A stretch of 6,108 nt of DNA from Lentisphaerota bacterium (GTDB taxonomy: Bacteria; Verrucomicrobiota; Kiritimatiellia; RFP12; UBA1067), in NCBI GenBank assembly GCA_015061765.1, contig SUVZ01000243.1, positions 1 through 6,108 on the forward strand. The letters are read 5' to 3'. The notes beneath the pieces were generated by a model. The model ran no database searches, was not told the origin of the DNA, and saw only the letters and a program-made list of their open reading frames with translations. This document shows positions 1-5,567 of the stretch, one piece after another (the stretch's first letter is position 1; every line of letters begins with the position of its first letter). The translations under genes were made by a program, and so were the position numbers.

Positions 1-57
1 AAGATGGAGCTTGTCGCCTGCACGAACTGCGGTCGCATGCTCTACAGGGATCTTTGA
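1..57 (+). CDS. C-terminal end of a zinc-ribbon protein (partial)
   Basis: Only the last 18 codons are present; the gene enters from the left edge and stops at TGA 55-57. The visible residues contain one Cys knuckle, C-T-N-C-G-R, followed by M-L-Y. This is the usual ending of the C4-type zinc-ribbon proteins (COG1579-like), whose last knuckle is commonly C-x-x-C-G-R-x-L-Y. In that family a long N-terminal coiled coil precedes the ribbon, but none of it can be seen here. The RNase P RNA starts about 8 bases after the stop, so its promoter must lie inside this gene or further upstream. The family call rests on a very short stretch and on the neighbouring rnpB. Confidence 0.6.
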   Translation, partial: KMELVACTNCGRMLYRDL

Positions 58-64
58 TTTTCGG

Positions 65-430
65 CGGTTCCGTGCGAGTGACCGGTCGCATCCGCAAGGA
101 TGAGGAAAGTCCGGACTCCACAGGGTTGAGGACCCGTTCGTAAAGGACGGGAGGCATGGGGCAATCCCATGCGATGGAAAGTGCCACAGAGAATAGACCG
201 CCCGCAGGGGCAAGGGTGAAATGGCGGTGTAAGAGACCACCGGCGCGGCTGAAACGACGCGTGCAGGGTAAACCCTCCTCGGAGCAAGATCAAATAGGGA
301 ACTGAACGGGCTGCCCGTCCGATCCGGCGTCTTTCGGGATGCAGGTTAAGTTCCGGGTTGATCGCTTAGATGAATGACCGGAGCGCTTAAAGGCGTGAAC
401 AGAATCTGGCTTATTCGCCGCACGGAACCG
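65..430 (+). ncRNA. rnpB: RNase P RNA (bacterial class A), catalytic subunit
   Basis: This is the ribozyme subunit of RNase P, which removes the 5' leader from pre-tRNAs. The ends are set by a perfect 12-bp helix P1, 65-76 with 419-430. Conserved cores are present in order: GAGGAAAGTCC at 102-112, the CACAGAGAATAGACCGCC block near 184-201, the GGCAAGGGTGAAA and GTAAGAG blocks near 207-235, GGAGCAAGATCAAATAGGG near 281-299, AGATGAATGA at 368-377 and ACAGAA at 399-404. P2 can form as CCGGTC 82-87 with GACCGG 376-381. P3 is a minimal hairpin, CATCC-GCAA-GGATG at 89-102. A GGT at 356-358 fits the L15 site that pairs with tRNA CCA. Only about 9 bases separate it from AGATGAATGA, so helix P18 appears to be missing. 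Length is about 366 nt, normal to slightly short for the class. Confidence 0.96.
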
Positions 431-440
431 TCGTTTTTTT
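419..440 (+). terminator. Likely 3' end and termination region of rnpB
   Basis: The 3' strand of P1 (419-430) is followed after three bases by seven T residues (434-440) and then a C-run. A GC-rich paired strand followed by a T-run is what an intrinsic terminator needs. However, the partner strand is the distant 5' side of P1, so this is not a classical local hairpin. Termination here is inferred. Confidence 0.45.
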
Positions 441-493
441 CCCCCTTGCAGATGTTTCTGTCCGGCAAAACGGATAAGCTCTTCAAATTGGTG

Positions 494-499
494 TATAAT
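494..499 (+). promoter_or_regulatory. Candidate -10 box for the DUF975-ispE operon
   Basis: A perfect TATAAT lies in the 70-base gap after rnpB. The expected -35 position (about 471-476) does not resemble TTGACA. Transcription would begin near 506, leaving almost no leader for an ATG at 511. This favours a translation start further downstream (GTG 535 or ATG 562). Confidence 0.45.
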
Positions 500-510
500 A
501 TCCGCTATTC

Positions 511-1296
511 ATGAAACAGAAGGAGATGGATCAGGTGCGCGAAGCTTCTCGAGAAGAGGGTATGAAGACATCCGCTGAAATCCGTGCCGAGGCATGGGGT
601 GCGCTTGGCGAGAACGGACAGTATCTGCGCTATGTGTCGGCGTACCTGCTACTGATGATGGTGGCGGTTGTCGTGTCGATTCCTCTGGGCGCTGTTCTTG
701 GCGTCGGGATAGGCGTGTCGGGAATAGCGCCGTTTTTTGCTCCGGGGGGGCAGCCAGAAATCGGACTGCTGATGGATCCGGGTGTAATGCTTCCGTTGGG
801 GGCTGCCGTGCTGGTCGTTTCCCTGTTGGCCATGTATCCCATCGGATTCATCATGTGGGGGCAGGCGGCGATGGCGATTGCGGCCATGCGTCGTGGATTG
901 ACTGTCGGCCATGCCTTGTCGGGATGGGGGCACGGGTGGAAGATGGGATGGACCGAAATGGTTAAGATCACCTATCTTCATCTTTGGTCTCTTCTGTTTG
1001 TCGTGCCTGGTCTAGTGAAGTACTGCTCCTATGCTATGACAGAGTTCATCGCCGTGGATCATCCGGACTGGAGCGCGAATCAGTGTATTACGGAGTCGCG
1101 CCGGCTGATGGACGGCCATAAGATGCGTTATTTCTACATGCTGTTGAGCTTCATCGGCTGGGTGGTCCTTGTGATGTTCGCCGGGATGTTGCCGTTGGTC
1201 GGTGGATTGGCGCAATGGTTCTTCATGCCGTACATAGAGTCGGCCAAGGCGGCGTTCTACGAGGAGCTTCTTGATATGGACGCATTGCAACAGTGA
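511..1296 (+). CDS. DUF975-type integral membrane protein
   Basis: This is a predicted inner-membrane protein of unknown function, up to 261 residues. Hydrophobic segments lie at about residues 42-68, 92-117, 154-170 and 206-232. The second half carries the pattern typical of DUF975 proteins: L-W-S-L-L-F-V-V-P-G-L-V-K-Y at 158-171, then S-Y-A-M, the helix T-E-S-R-R-L-M-D-G-H-K at 194-204, the L-S-F-I-G-W motif at 212-217, and P-Y with A-F-Y-E near the end. The start is uncertain. ATG 511 has no Shine-Dalgarno and sits almost at the predicted transcription start. GTG 535 has AGGAG (521-525) nine bases upstream. ATG 562 gives the N-terminus M-K-T-S-A-E-I that best fits the family. The longest form is listed. 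The stop overlaps a possible GTG start of ispE, so the two genes are surely cotranscribed; a functional link is not implied. Confidence 0.8.
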   Translation: MKQKEMDQVREASREEGMKTSAEIRAEAWGALGENGQYLRYVSAYLLLMMVAVVVSIPLGAVLGVGIGVSGIAPFFAPGGQPEIGLLMDPGVMLPLGAAVLVVSLLAMYPIGFIMWGQAAMAIAAMRRGLTVGHALSGWGHGWKMGWTEMVKITYLHLWSLLFVVPGLVKYCSYAMTEFIAVDHPDWSANQCITESRRLMDGHKMRYFYMLLSFIGWVVLVMFAGMLPLVGGLAQWFFMPYIESAKAAFYEELLDMDALQQ

Positions 1297-1310
1297 TTCT
1301 TGGTGGAAAA

Positions 1311-2042
1311 ATGACAGTCAAGGCCCATGCAAAGATAAATTGGACGCTTGAGGTGCTTGGTGTCCGTCCGGACGGATATCATGATCTCAGGTCCATAGTT
1401 CTGCCTGTCGCATTGCACGACCTTGTTACGCTTGAAGAAGCCGGCGAGATCACATGCTCCGCAGAAGGTGTAGATGTGCCACAGGAGAAAAATCTTGCGT
1501 ACCGTGCTGCTGTCGCTCTCAGGAATGCGACAGGTCGCAAGTTGGGTGTCCGCATTTTGATCGAGAAGCATATTCCGTCAGGCGCAGGATTGGGCGGCGG
1601 CAGTTCGGACGCGGCGGCGGTCTTGAATGCGTTGAATTTAATGTGGGGGGTGAATTTTTCTTGCGGACGACTATGCGAAATCGCCGCGGAGATAGGTAGC
1701 GACGTCCCGGCATTGGTGATGGGCGGTCCGGTTCTCATGGAGGGACGTGGTGAGCGGGTGCGCAAGATTGATGATGCGACATTGAAAGAGCTTGGCATCG
1801 CGGAACTTCCTTCGCCGGATGATATTGAGGTGTTCAGTCCCGGGATATTCTCGTCTACTCCAGCCGTTTACGGGGAATTCAGGCCTTCTGACTGCGGATT
1901 GGGGCCGAACGACCTTCAGCCTGCGGCGCTTCGGCTTTATCCGGCAATAGCGGATGCGCTTCGGCTGCTCGAGTCAAAGGGGCTGGAACGGGTCACCATG
2001 TCCGGAAGCGGGTCTTCCGTATATGGGGTGAGGCGCCCATAG
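1311..2042 (+). CDS. ispE: 4-diphosphocytidyl-2-C-methyl-D-erythritol kinase (IspE), short C-terminus
   Basis: IspE phosphorylates CDP-methylerythritol with ATP, in the cytosol, in the non-mevalonate (MEP) route to isoprenoids. With the ATG at 1311 the protein has 243 residues. It begins M-T-V-K-A-H-A-K-I-N, with K8 matching the active-site lysine. The G-Y-H-D-L substrate segment is at 22-26. The GHMP ATP loop P-S-G-A-G-L-G-G-G-S-S-D is at 89-100. The catalytic aspartate is D131 in G-S-D-V-P, N-D-L-Q-P is at 200-204, and the last GHMP motif M-S-G-S-G-S-S-V-Y-G is at 230-239. A GTG at 1293 would add six residues and overlap the previous stop, but ATG 1311 has a GGTGG a few bases upstream and gives the usual N-terminus. 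The protein ends four residues after the last motif, whereas family members commonly run about 30-40 residues further. No frame downstream restores a convincing tail. All catalytic motifs are intact, so it is probably functional. Confidence 0.93.
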   Translation: MTVKAHAKINWTLEVLGVRPDGYHDLRSIVLPVALHDLVTLEEAGEITCSAEGVDVPQEKNLAYRAAVALRNATGRKLGVRILIEKHIPSGAGLGGGSSDAAAVLNALNLMWGVNFSCGRLCEIAAEIGSDVPALVMGGPVLMEGRGERVRKIDDATLKELGIAELPSPDDIEVFSPGIFSSTPAVYGEFRPSDCGLGPNDLQPAALRLYPAIADALRLLESKGLERVTMSGSGSSVYGVRRP

Positions 2043-2051
2043 CGCGCTATG
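2038..2051. repeat. 14-bp perfect palindrome holding both convergent stop codons
   Basis: CATAGCGCGCTATG is identical to its reverse complement. The ispE stop (TAG, 2040-2042) and the stop of the minus-strand ZIP gene (CTA, 2047-2049) sit symmetrically within it. It has no loop and no T-run, so it is not a standard intrinsic terminator. Any role is unknown. Confidence 0.6.
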
Positions 2052-2817
2052 ATCCGAATCCCTGCAGCAGACGCTGCATGACGATGACCAGAAGCAGTCC
2101 TGAAATCAATGCGAAGGTTGACGGCTTTTCGTATCCGTGTGAATGGGTTTCAGGAATCATCTCATCGCTTATCACATAGAGCATCGCGCCGCCGGCAGCA
2201 GCCAACATAAACGGCATTATGCCCGAGAAGACCGCAGTCAGGGCGCACCCGGTCAAGACTGACACTATGCTTATCAATGCGATGGCGAACGATATGCACA
2301 ACACACGCCTTGGCGCAACTCCGATTGCGAAAAGGGGTGTCACGATAACAACGGCCTCCGGGATGTTCTGCAGGGATATGGAACCTGCCACTGTAATGAC
2401 GTCTCCCATGTCACCTGTTCCAAAACTGACGCCGGTGGCGAGCCCCTCCGGTATCTTGTGGAGCGCGATTGCCGTTACGAACAGGAGGGTCTTGCTTATG
2501 CTTCCGTTGGAACGGTGTGTTTCGGTGTCCAGTCCTGCGATTCTGTGAAGATGAGGGACTATCCTGTCAAGCAGGCTTATCGCAGCCGCTCCGGCGAAGG
2601 TTCCTGCAAGCGGGAGCATGAAAGCATCCGCCTCAATTTCAAATGCAGGCGCTATCAGGCCGAGCACCGATGCGGCAAGCATTATTCCGGCGGCAAAACC
2701 AAGGACGATGTCGTTCAGCCGGTGGGGAATGCTGCGGAACATCAGACCGCCCAATACGCCCATTACGGTCGAACCACCGACTGAAAGCAGGACTACTGCA
2801 AGAATTTTCATGTTCAT
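2047..2817 (-). CDS. ZIP-family divalent metal transporter
   Basis: This is a predicted inner-membrane permease of the ZIP (ZupT/GufA-like) family, which moves Zn2+ and related divalent metals into the cytoplasm. With the start at 2817 it has 256 residues and about eight hydrophobic segments. The two metal-binding helices are clear: H-K-I-P-E-G at 120-125 and Q-N-I-P-E at 150-154. The second has Gln where classical ZIPs often have His. A conserved late segment has S-D-E-M at 217-220, followed by a small His-containing stretch, T-H-S-H, at 224-227. The open frame extends to 2982, but the extra 55 residues are polar, unlike the family, and cross the promoter. The start at 2817 has GGTGGAG ten bases upstream; a second ATG lies at 2811. 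The exact metal cannot be told from sequence. It converges on ispE with a 4-base gap. Confidence 0.92.
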   Translation of the reverse strand: MNMKILAVVLLSVGGSTVMGVLGGLMFRSIPHRLNDIVLGFAAGIMLAASVLGLIAPAFEIEADAFMLPLAGTFAGAAAISLLDRIVPHLHRIAGLDTETHRSNGSISKTLLFVTAIALHKIPEGLATGVSFGTGDMGDVITVAGSISLQNIPEAVVIVTPLFAIGVAPRRVLCISFAIALISIVSVLTGCALTAVFSGIMPFMLAAAGGAMLYVISDEMIPETHSHGYEKPSTFALISGLLLVIVMQRLLQGFGS

Positions 2818-2839
2818 AAGACTTGTTCTCCACCCATTT

Positions 2840-2868
2840 ATTGTATTAAAGTGCGTTCTTGATTGCAA
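2840..2868 (-). promoter_or_regulatory. Sigma70-type promoter for the ZIP transporter
   Basis: On the minus strand a -35 TTGCAA (2863-2868) and a -10 TACAAT (2840-2845) are separated by exactly 17 bases. Transcription would start near 2833, giving a very short leader that begins at or inside the Shine-Dalgarno GGTGGAG (2828-2834). No recognisable Zur-type operator was seen. Confidence 0.55.
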
Positions 2869-2976
2869 GCCGGATGAATTCAATGTCAACTGACGTGTTG
2901 AACGCGCATCAAAAGTCCGGTCAGTGGCGACTTGGACACTGGTGTTGATGGAAAATTCGGTTTTGATGTTTTTTTG

Positions 2977-3005
2977 TTGCATTCGAGGGCGAGATGTGAT
3001 ATCTT
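2977..3005 (+). promoter_or_regulatory. rpsP: Candidate promoter for the rpsP-rplS transcript
   Basis: A -35 like TTGCAT (2977-2982) and a -10 like TATCTT (3000-3005) are 17 bases apart, behind a T-rich stretch at 2961-2975. The start site would be near 3012, about 30 bases before the rpsP ATG. Each box matches the consensus at only four of six positions. Confidence 0.4.
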
Positions 3006-3043
3006 ATATGCCCTCTTTACCAAAAAGAACAGGAAACAAAGAA

Positions 3044-3346
3044 ATGGTTAAAATCAGACTGCGCCGCACCGGATGCAAGAACCACGCGGCCTACCGCATC
3101 GTGGCGGCCGACGAGCGCTCCCCGCGCGACGGCAAGTTCCTCGAGATTCTCGGCTGGTACGATACCGCTCTCAAGGATAACAACTTCAAGCTCGATGTCG
3201 AGCGCGTCGACTATTGGCTCAGCAAGGGTGCCAAGCCTACCGAAACGGCCGCATCCCTGATTCGCCGTGCGAAGAACCCCGCCCTCAAGCCGCATCACGC
3301 GGTCAAGGCGAAGGCTCCCGCCAAGAAGGAAGAGGCTTCGGCCTAA
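3044..3346 (+). CDS. rpsP: 30S ribosomal protein S16
   Basis: S16 binds 16S rRNA and helps assemble the small subunit. The 100-residue product starts M-V-K-I-R-L-R-R-T-G and continues with the family signature A-A-Y-R-I-V-A-A-D at 15-23, S-P-R-D-G-K-F-L-E-I-L-G at 26-37, and R-V-D-Y-W-L-S-K-G-A-K-P-T at 54-66. After about residue 80 it has a Lys/Ala/Glu-rich tail typical of longer S16 versions. An AGGA at 3031-3034 lies nine bases before the ATG. The open frame extends back to 2924, but that part crosses the promoter and is not S16-like. rplS follows after 21 bases. In many bacteria rimM and trmD sit between these two genes; they are absent here. Confidence 0.97.
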   Translation: MVKIRLRRTGCKNHAAYRIVAADERSPRDGKFLEILGWYDTALKDNNFKLDVERVDYWLSKGAKPTETAASLIRRAKNPALKPHHAVKAKAPAKKEEASA

Positions 3347-3367
3347 CCTTAAGAAAGAAGGTTTGAA

Positions 3368-3742
3368 ATGGGTATCAAGATTCTGGACAAGATCAACGCC
3401 GAACAGACGGCGAAGCTCGCGGAGAAGAACTTCCCCGAGTTCAAAGCTGGTGACATCGTTCGCGTCTCCATCCGCGTGAGGGAAGGCGAGAAGACCCGTC
3501 TTCAGGATTTCGAGGGCAAGGTGCTCGCAGTCGACAACGGCCGTAAGAACGCGTCCGGCAACTTCACGGTCTCCCGTGACAGCTACGGCGTGCGCGTTGA
3601 GAAGCTCTTTCCGTTCAACAGCCCCGCGATCGAGAAGATCCGCGTCGTGAAGAACTCCGCCTCCTGGCGCGCCAAGCTCTATACGGAGCGCACGTTCTGC
3701 TCGCACAAGGCTGTCCGCAAGCTCGTCAAGAGAAAGAAATAA
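3368..3742 (+). CDS. rplS: 50S ribosomal protein L19
   Basis: L19 lies at the interface between the 50S and 30S subunits. The 124-residue product has the family layout: a helical start, F-K-A-G-D-I-V-R-V at 25-33, R-L-Q-D-F-E-G-K-V-L-A at 44-54, the core N-F-T-V-S-R-D-S-Y-G-V at 65-75, and the signature V-E-K-L-F-P-F-N-S-P-A-I-E-K-I at 77-91. R-A-K-L-Y follows at 101-105. The end then departs from the common L-R-x-x-x-G-K-A-A-R pattern, with E-R-T-F-C-S-H-K-A-V-R and a basic tail. GAAGG (3357-3361) is six bases before the ATG. Codon choice favours CTC, CGC and AAG as in rpsP, which fits high expression. It is cotranscribed with rpsP. Confidence 0.96.
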   Translation: MGIKILDKINAEQTAKLAEKNFPEFKAGDIVRVSIRVREGEKTRLQDFEGKVLAVDNGRKNASGNFTVSRDSYGVRVEKLFPFNSPAIEKIRVVKNSASWRAKLYTERTFCSHKAVRKLVKRKK

Positions 3743-3745
3743 TCC

Positions 3746-3764
3746 CGCGTCAACCATTAACGCG
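3746..3764 (+). other. Small inverted repeat after rplS
   Basis: CGCGT at 3746-3750 can pair with ACGCG at 3760-3764 across a 9-base loop. It begins four bases after the rplS stop and has no T-run after it. It may be a weak mRNA 3' structure. Confidence 0.35.
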
Positions 3765-3772
3765 AATAGGGG

Positions 3773-3801
3773 CGGACGCCCGGCTTTGTGCCGGACGTCC
3801 G
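3773..3801 (+). other. Strong hairpin between rplS and obg
   Basis: CGGACG (3773-3778) pairs with CGTCCG (3796-3801), and CCGGC (3780-3784) with GCCGG (3790-3794). This gives 11 pairs with one C/A mismatch and a 5-base loop. Only TTTG follows, so any termination would be weak or partial. It could lower obg expression relative to the ribosomal genes. The hairpin would bury the alternative GTG at 3788, supporting ATG 3812 as the obg start. Confidence 0.55.
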
Positions 3802-3811
3802 TTTGCTTGAA

Positions 3812-5008
3812 ATGAAGACAAGAACATTCATAGACCAGGTAGACGTGATCGTCCGTTCCGGGAAGGGCGGCGATGGGGCTGCGACATTCCGCCGCGAGGC
3901 ACTCGTTCCGTTCGGCGGACCTGACGGCGGCGACGGTGGGCGTGGCGGCGATGTGGTTCTGCGCGCGAGCACGCATGTGGACTCCCTCATCTCCCTCTAC
4001 TACGATCCGCATCTCTTCGCCGAGGACGGCGTCCCCGGTTCCGGGCGCAAGTGCTACGGGCGGCGCGGCAAGGATCTAGTCGTTGATGTTCCGCCGGGCA
4101 CACTTGTCACAGATTCCGAGACGGGGCTTGTCGTCGCGGATATCCTTGAACCAGGTCAGAAGGTCATTGTCGCAAAGGGCGGAGCCGGAGGATACGGCAA
4201 TGTCCATTTCAAGAGTTCCGTAAACCAGGCCCCTACGGAGCATACGCCTGGCGGCGCGGCGGAAGAGCGCCGTCTGCACCTGGAGCTCAAGACGATTGCG
4301 GATGCAGGTCTTCTTGGATTTCCCAATGCGGGGAAAAGTTCTCTCCTTTCCTCCATATCCGCGGCAACTCCAAAGATCGCGTCCTATCCGTTCACAACTC
4401 TCAATCCGATCGTCGGAACGGTGGTGTATCCGGATTTCGCGAAGATCCGCGTCGCTGATGTTCCCGGAATCATCGAGGGTGCGTCTAAGGGTGTCGGACT
4501 CGGCATTGCGTTCCTCAAGCACCTTGAGCGCAGTCGCGTGATGGTATATGTGATCGACATGGCCGGCACCGATGCCCGTGAACCTTGGGAGGATTACCGA
4601 ATTCTCGCAAAGGAGATTTCGGAATACAATCCCGAGCTTGCAGAGCGTCCTTTCGTGGTTGTTGCGAACAAAATGGACAAGGCTGTCGCCCGCAAGAATC
4701 TTCGTCGCTTTGTGCGTGAGACGGGCGTAACGCCTGTCGCCATCTGCTGCGAGGCCGGACAGAAGGAGCTTTGCGAATATGCCGACCTGAAGGATTGGGA
4801 AGGTCCTCTCGGCATGGAGGCGTTCCGTCAGGTCCTACGCGACGTGGTCAAGCCCAAAGCTCCGCATGAGGAGAAGCCTGATATCGCCGAAATGCCGGAT
4901 ACGACCGGTGATGAGATTCCCGCTGAGGCTATGCGGTTCGCGACATTCCTCAAGCTCGATCCGCCGAAGAAGAAATCCCATCCATCCCGCGGAAACATCC
5001 ACTCGTAA
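3812..5008 (+). CDS. obg: Obg/CgtA GTPase, ribosome assembly factor
   Basis: This is an essential-type GTPase that binds the 50S subunit and couples its maturation to cell state. The 398-residue product has the glycine-rich Obg fold at 1 to about 160, with G-G-P-D-G-G-D-G-G-R-G-G-D at 35-47. The G domain has G1 G-F-P-N-A-G-K-S-S at 169-177, the switch I region Y-P-F-T-T-L at 192-197, G3 D-V-P-G at 216-219 and G4 N-K-M-D at 286-289. The usual G5 S-A is replaced by C-C at 312-313. After about residue 345 there is a charged tail that ends in a basic stretch, and no clear OCT domain. The start at ATG 3812 gives the standard M-K-T-R-T-F-I-D N-terminus. A GTG at 3788 would add eight residues but lies in a hairpin loop. 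No good Shine-Dalgarno precedes 3812. It may be read through from rplS. Confidence 0.96.
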   Translation: MKTRTFIDQVDVIVRSGKGGDGAATFRREALVPFGGPDGGDGGRGGDVVLRASTHVDSLISLYYDPHLFAEDGVPGSGRKCYGRRGKDLVVDVPPGTLVTDSETGLVVADILEPGQKVIVAKGGAGGYGNVHFKSSVNQAPTEHTPGGAAEERRLHLELKTIADAGLLGFPNAGKSSLLSSISAATPKIASYPFTTLNPIVGTVVYPDFAKIRVADVPGIIEGASKGVGLGIAFLKHLERSRVMVYVIDMAGTDAREPWEDYRILAKEISEYNPELAERPFVVVANKMDKAVARKNLRRFVRETGVTPVAICCEAGQKELCEYADLKDWEGPLGMEAFRQVLRDVVKPKAPHEEKPDIAEMPDTTGDEIPAEAMRFATFLKLDPPKKKSHPSRGNIHS

Positions 5009-5017
5009 CGGATGTTT
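4993..5017 (+). other. Hairpin spanning the obg stop codon
   Basis: AAACATCC (4993-5000) pairs perfectly with GGATGTTT (5010-5017) across a 9-base loop that contains the TAA stop. Only a broken T stretch follows, so it is more likely an mRNA 3' structure than a terminator. The real terminator is 18 bases downstream. Confidence 0.45.
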
Positions 5018-5034
5018 AAGGTTTTGCTTGGCTG

Positions 5035-5061
5035 AGGTGGTACAAAGTGCCGCCTTTTTTT
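5035..5061 (+). terminator. Intrinsic terminator after obg
   Basis: AGGTGGTAC (5035-5043) and GTGCCGCCT (5047-5055) form a 9-bp stem with two G-U pairs and an AAA loop, followed by a run of seven T (5055-5061). It closes the rpsP-rplS-obg unit and separates it from the lipoprotein genes. Confidence 0.85.
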
Positions 5062-5089
5062 ATGTCACCAGAAGCCTGAGAATTAGCAA

Positions 5090-5118
5090 TTGAACATGAT
5101 GGTGGAATCTGTTACACT
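5090..5118 (+). promoter_or_regulatory. Sigma70-type promoter of the lipoprotein operon
   Basis: A -35 TTGAAC (5090-5095) and a -10 TACACT (5113-5118) are 17 bases apart, with a TGT just before the -10 (extended -10 form). Transcription would start near 5125. This excludes the upstream in-frame starts at 5118 and 5121 and supports translation from 5157. Confidence 0.5.
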
Positions 5119-5156
5119 TGATGAGTGTGGATTTAAGGCAAAGAAAGCGAGTTGAT

Positions 5157-5564
5157 ATGGCGCAAATGAAAAATATGTTTTGCAGATTTGGCATGATCTG
5201 CATTGTGGGAGTTTTTGCGTTGTTTTCAGGATGCATGTGGGGACGGGTAAAGGTCAATGATCCGTCCGTGGCCGATAGTGCCCGTTCCATCAAACCCGGT
5301 TCAACCCATATATCGGAGCTTGAGAATATTCTCAAGGTGCAACCCACGTTTCGCATGCCCGGAAAGGATATGACACTTCTCGGCTATACGTACAGCGATA
5401 CGAAAAACAATGGCTTGATGCTGATAGCGGTTAACTTCATGCGTTCCACGACGGTGACGGATACTCTATACATTGAGGCAGATCCGGTGACGCAGATCAT
5501 CCGGAAGGTGCACATCCCGCCGAAGCGTACACCTGAATGGCGATTCTGGCCGTTTGGAGATTGA
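5157..5564 (+). CDS. Small predicted lipoprotein, weakly BamE-like
   Basis: I do not recognise a named gene. The 135-residue product has a basic start, a hydrophobic stretch at about 11-24 and a lipobox-like L-F-S-G-C with C26 as the lipidated residue, so it should be exported and membrane-anchored. The -3 residue is Phe, which is less usual. After a short linker comes I-K-P-G-S-T-H-I-S-E-L at 46-56, resembling the opening helix of SmpA/OmlA (BamE) domains, then strands with G-Y-T-Y-S at 76-80 and T-D-T-L-Y-I-E-A-D at 101-109. It ends with an aromatic tail, P-E-W-R-F-W-P-F. Start 5157 is chosen because it lies after the promoter and directly precedes the signal peptide; ATG 5166 is an alternative. 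The Shine-Dalgarno is weak. It is the first gene of a tight run of lipoprotein genes. Confidence 0.75.
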   Translation: MAQMKNMFCRFGMICIVGVFALFSGCMWGRVKVNDPSVADSARSIKPGSTHISELENILKVQPTFRMPGKDMTLLGYTYSDTKNNGLMLIAVNFMRSTTVTDTLYIEADPVTQIIRKVHIPPKRTPEWRFWPFGD

Positions 5565-5567
5565 CGG

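Noticed and set aside
42..293. Minus-strand open frame over the RNase P RNA
   Set aside because: The region is a conserved structured RNA; a coding gene on the other strand has no support.
630..981. Open frames of about 110 codons on the minus strand and in another plus frame inside the DUF975 gene
   Set aside because: They are shadows of the membrane-protein gene, without start signals or recognisable domains.
2886..2941. Short inverted repeats between the ZIP gene and rpsP (TCAAC...GTTGA and CAGTG...CACTG) as operators
   Set aside because: Five-base arms with these spacings occur readily by chance and match no known operator that I recognise.
2818..2982. N-terminal extension of the ZIP transporter to a start at 2982
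   Set aside because: The extra residues are polar and unlike the family, there is no ribosome binding site at 2982, and a good promoter lies inside the extension.
2924..3043. N-terminal extension of S16 to 2924
   Set aside because: S16 starts at M-V-K-I-R; the extension covers the T-rich region and the promoter.
3017..4012. Long minus-strand open frame (331 codons) opposite rpsP, rplS and the start of obg
   Set aside because: It runs across three well-supported genes and two intergenic gaps, has no family resemblance, and is explained by the codon bias of the strongly expressed plus-strand genes.
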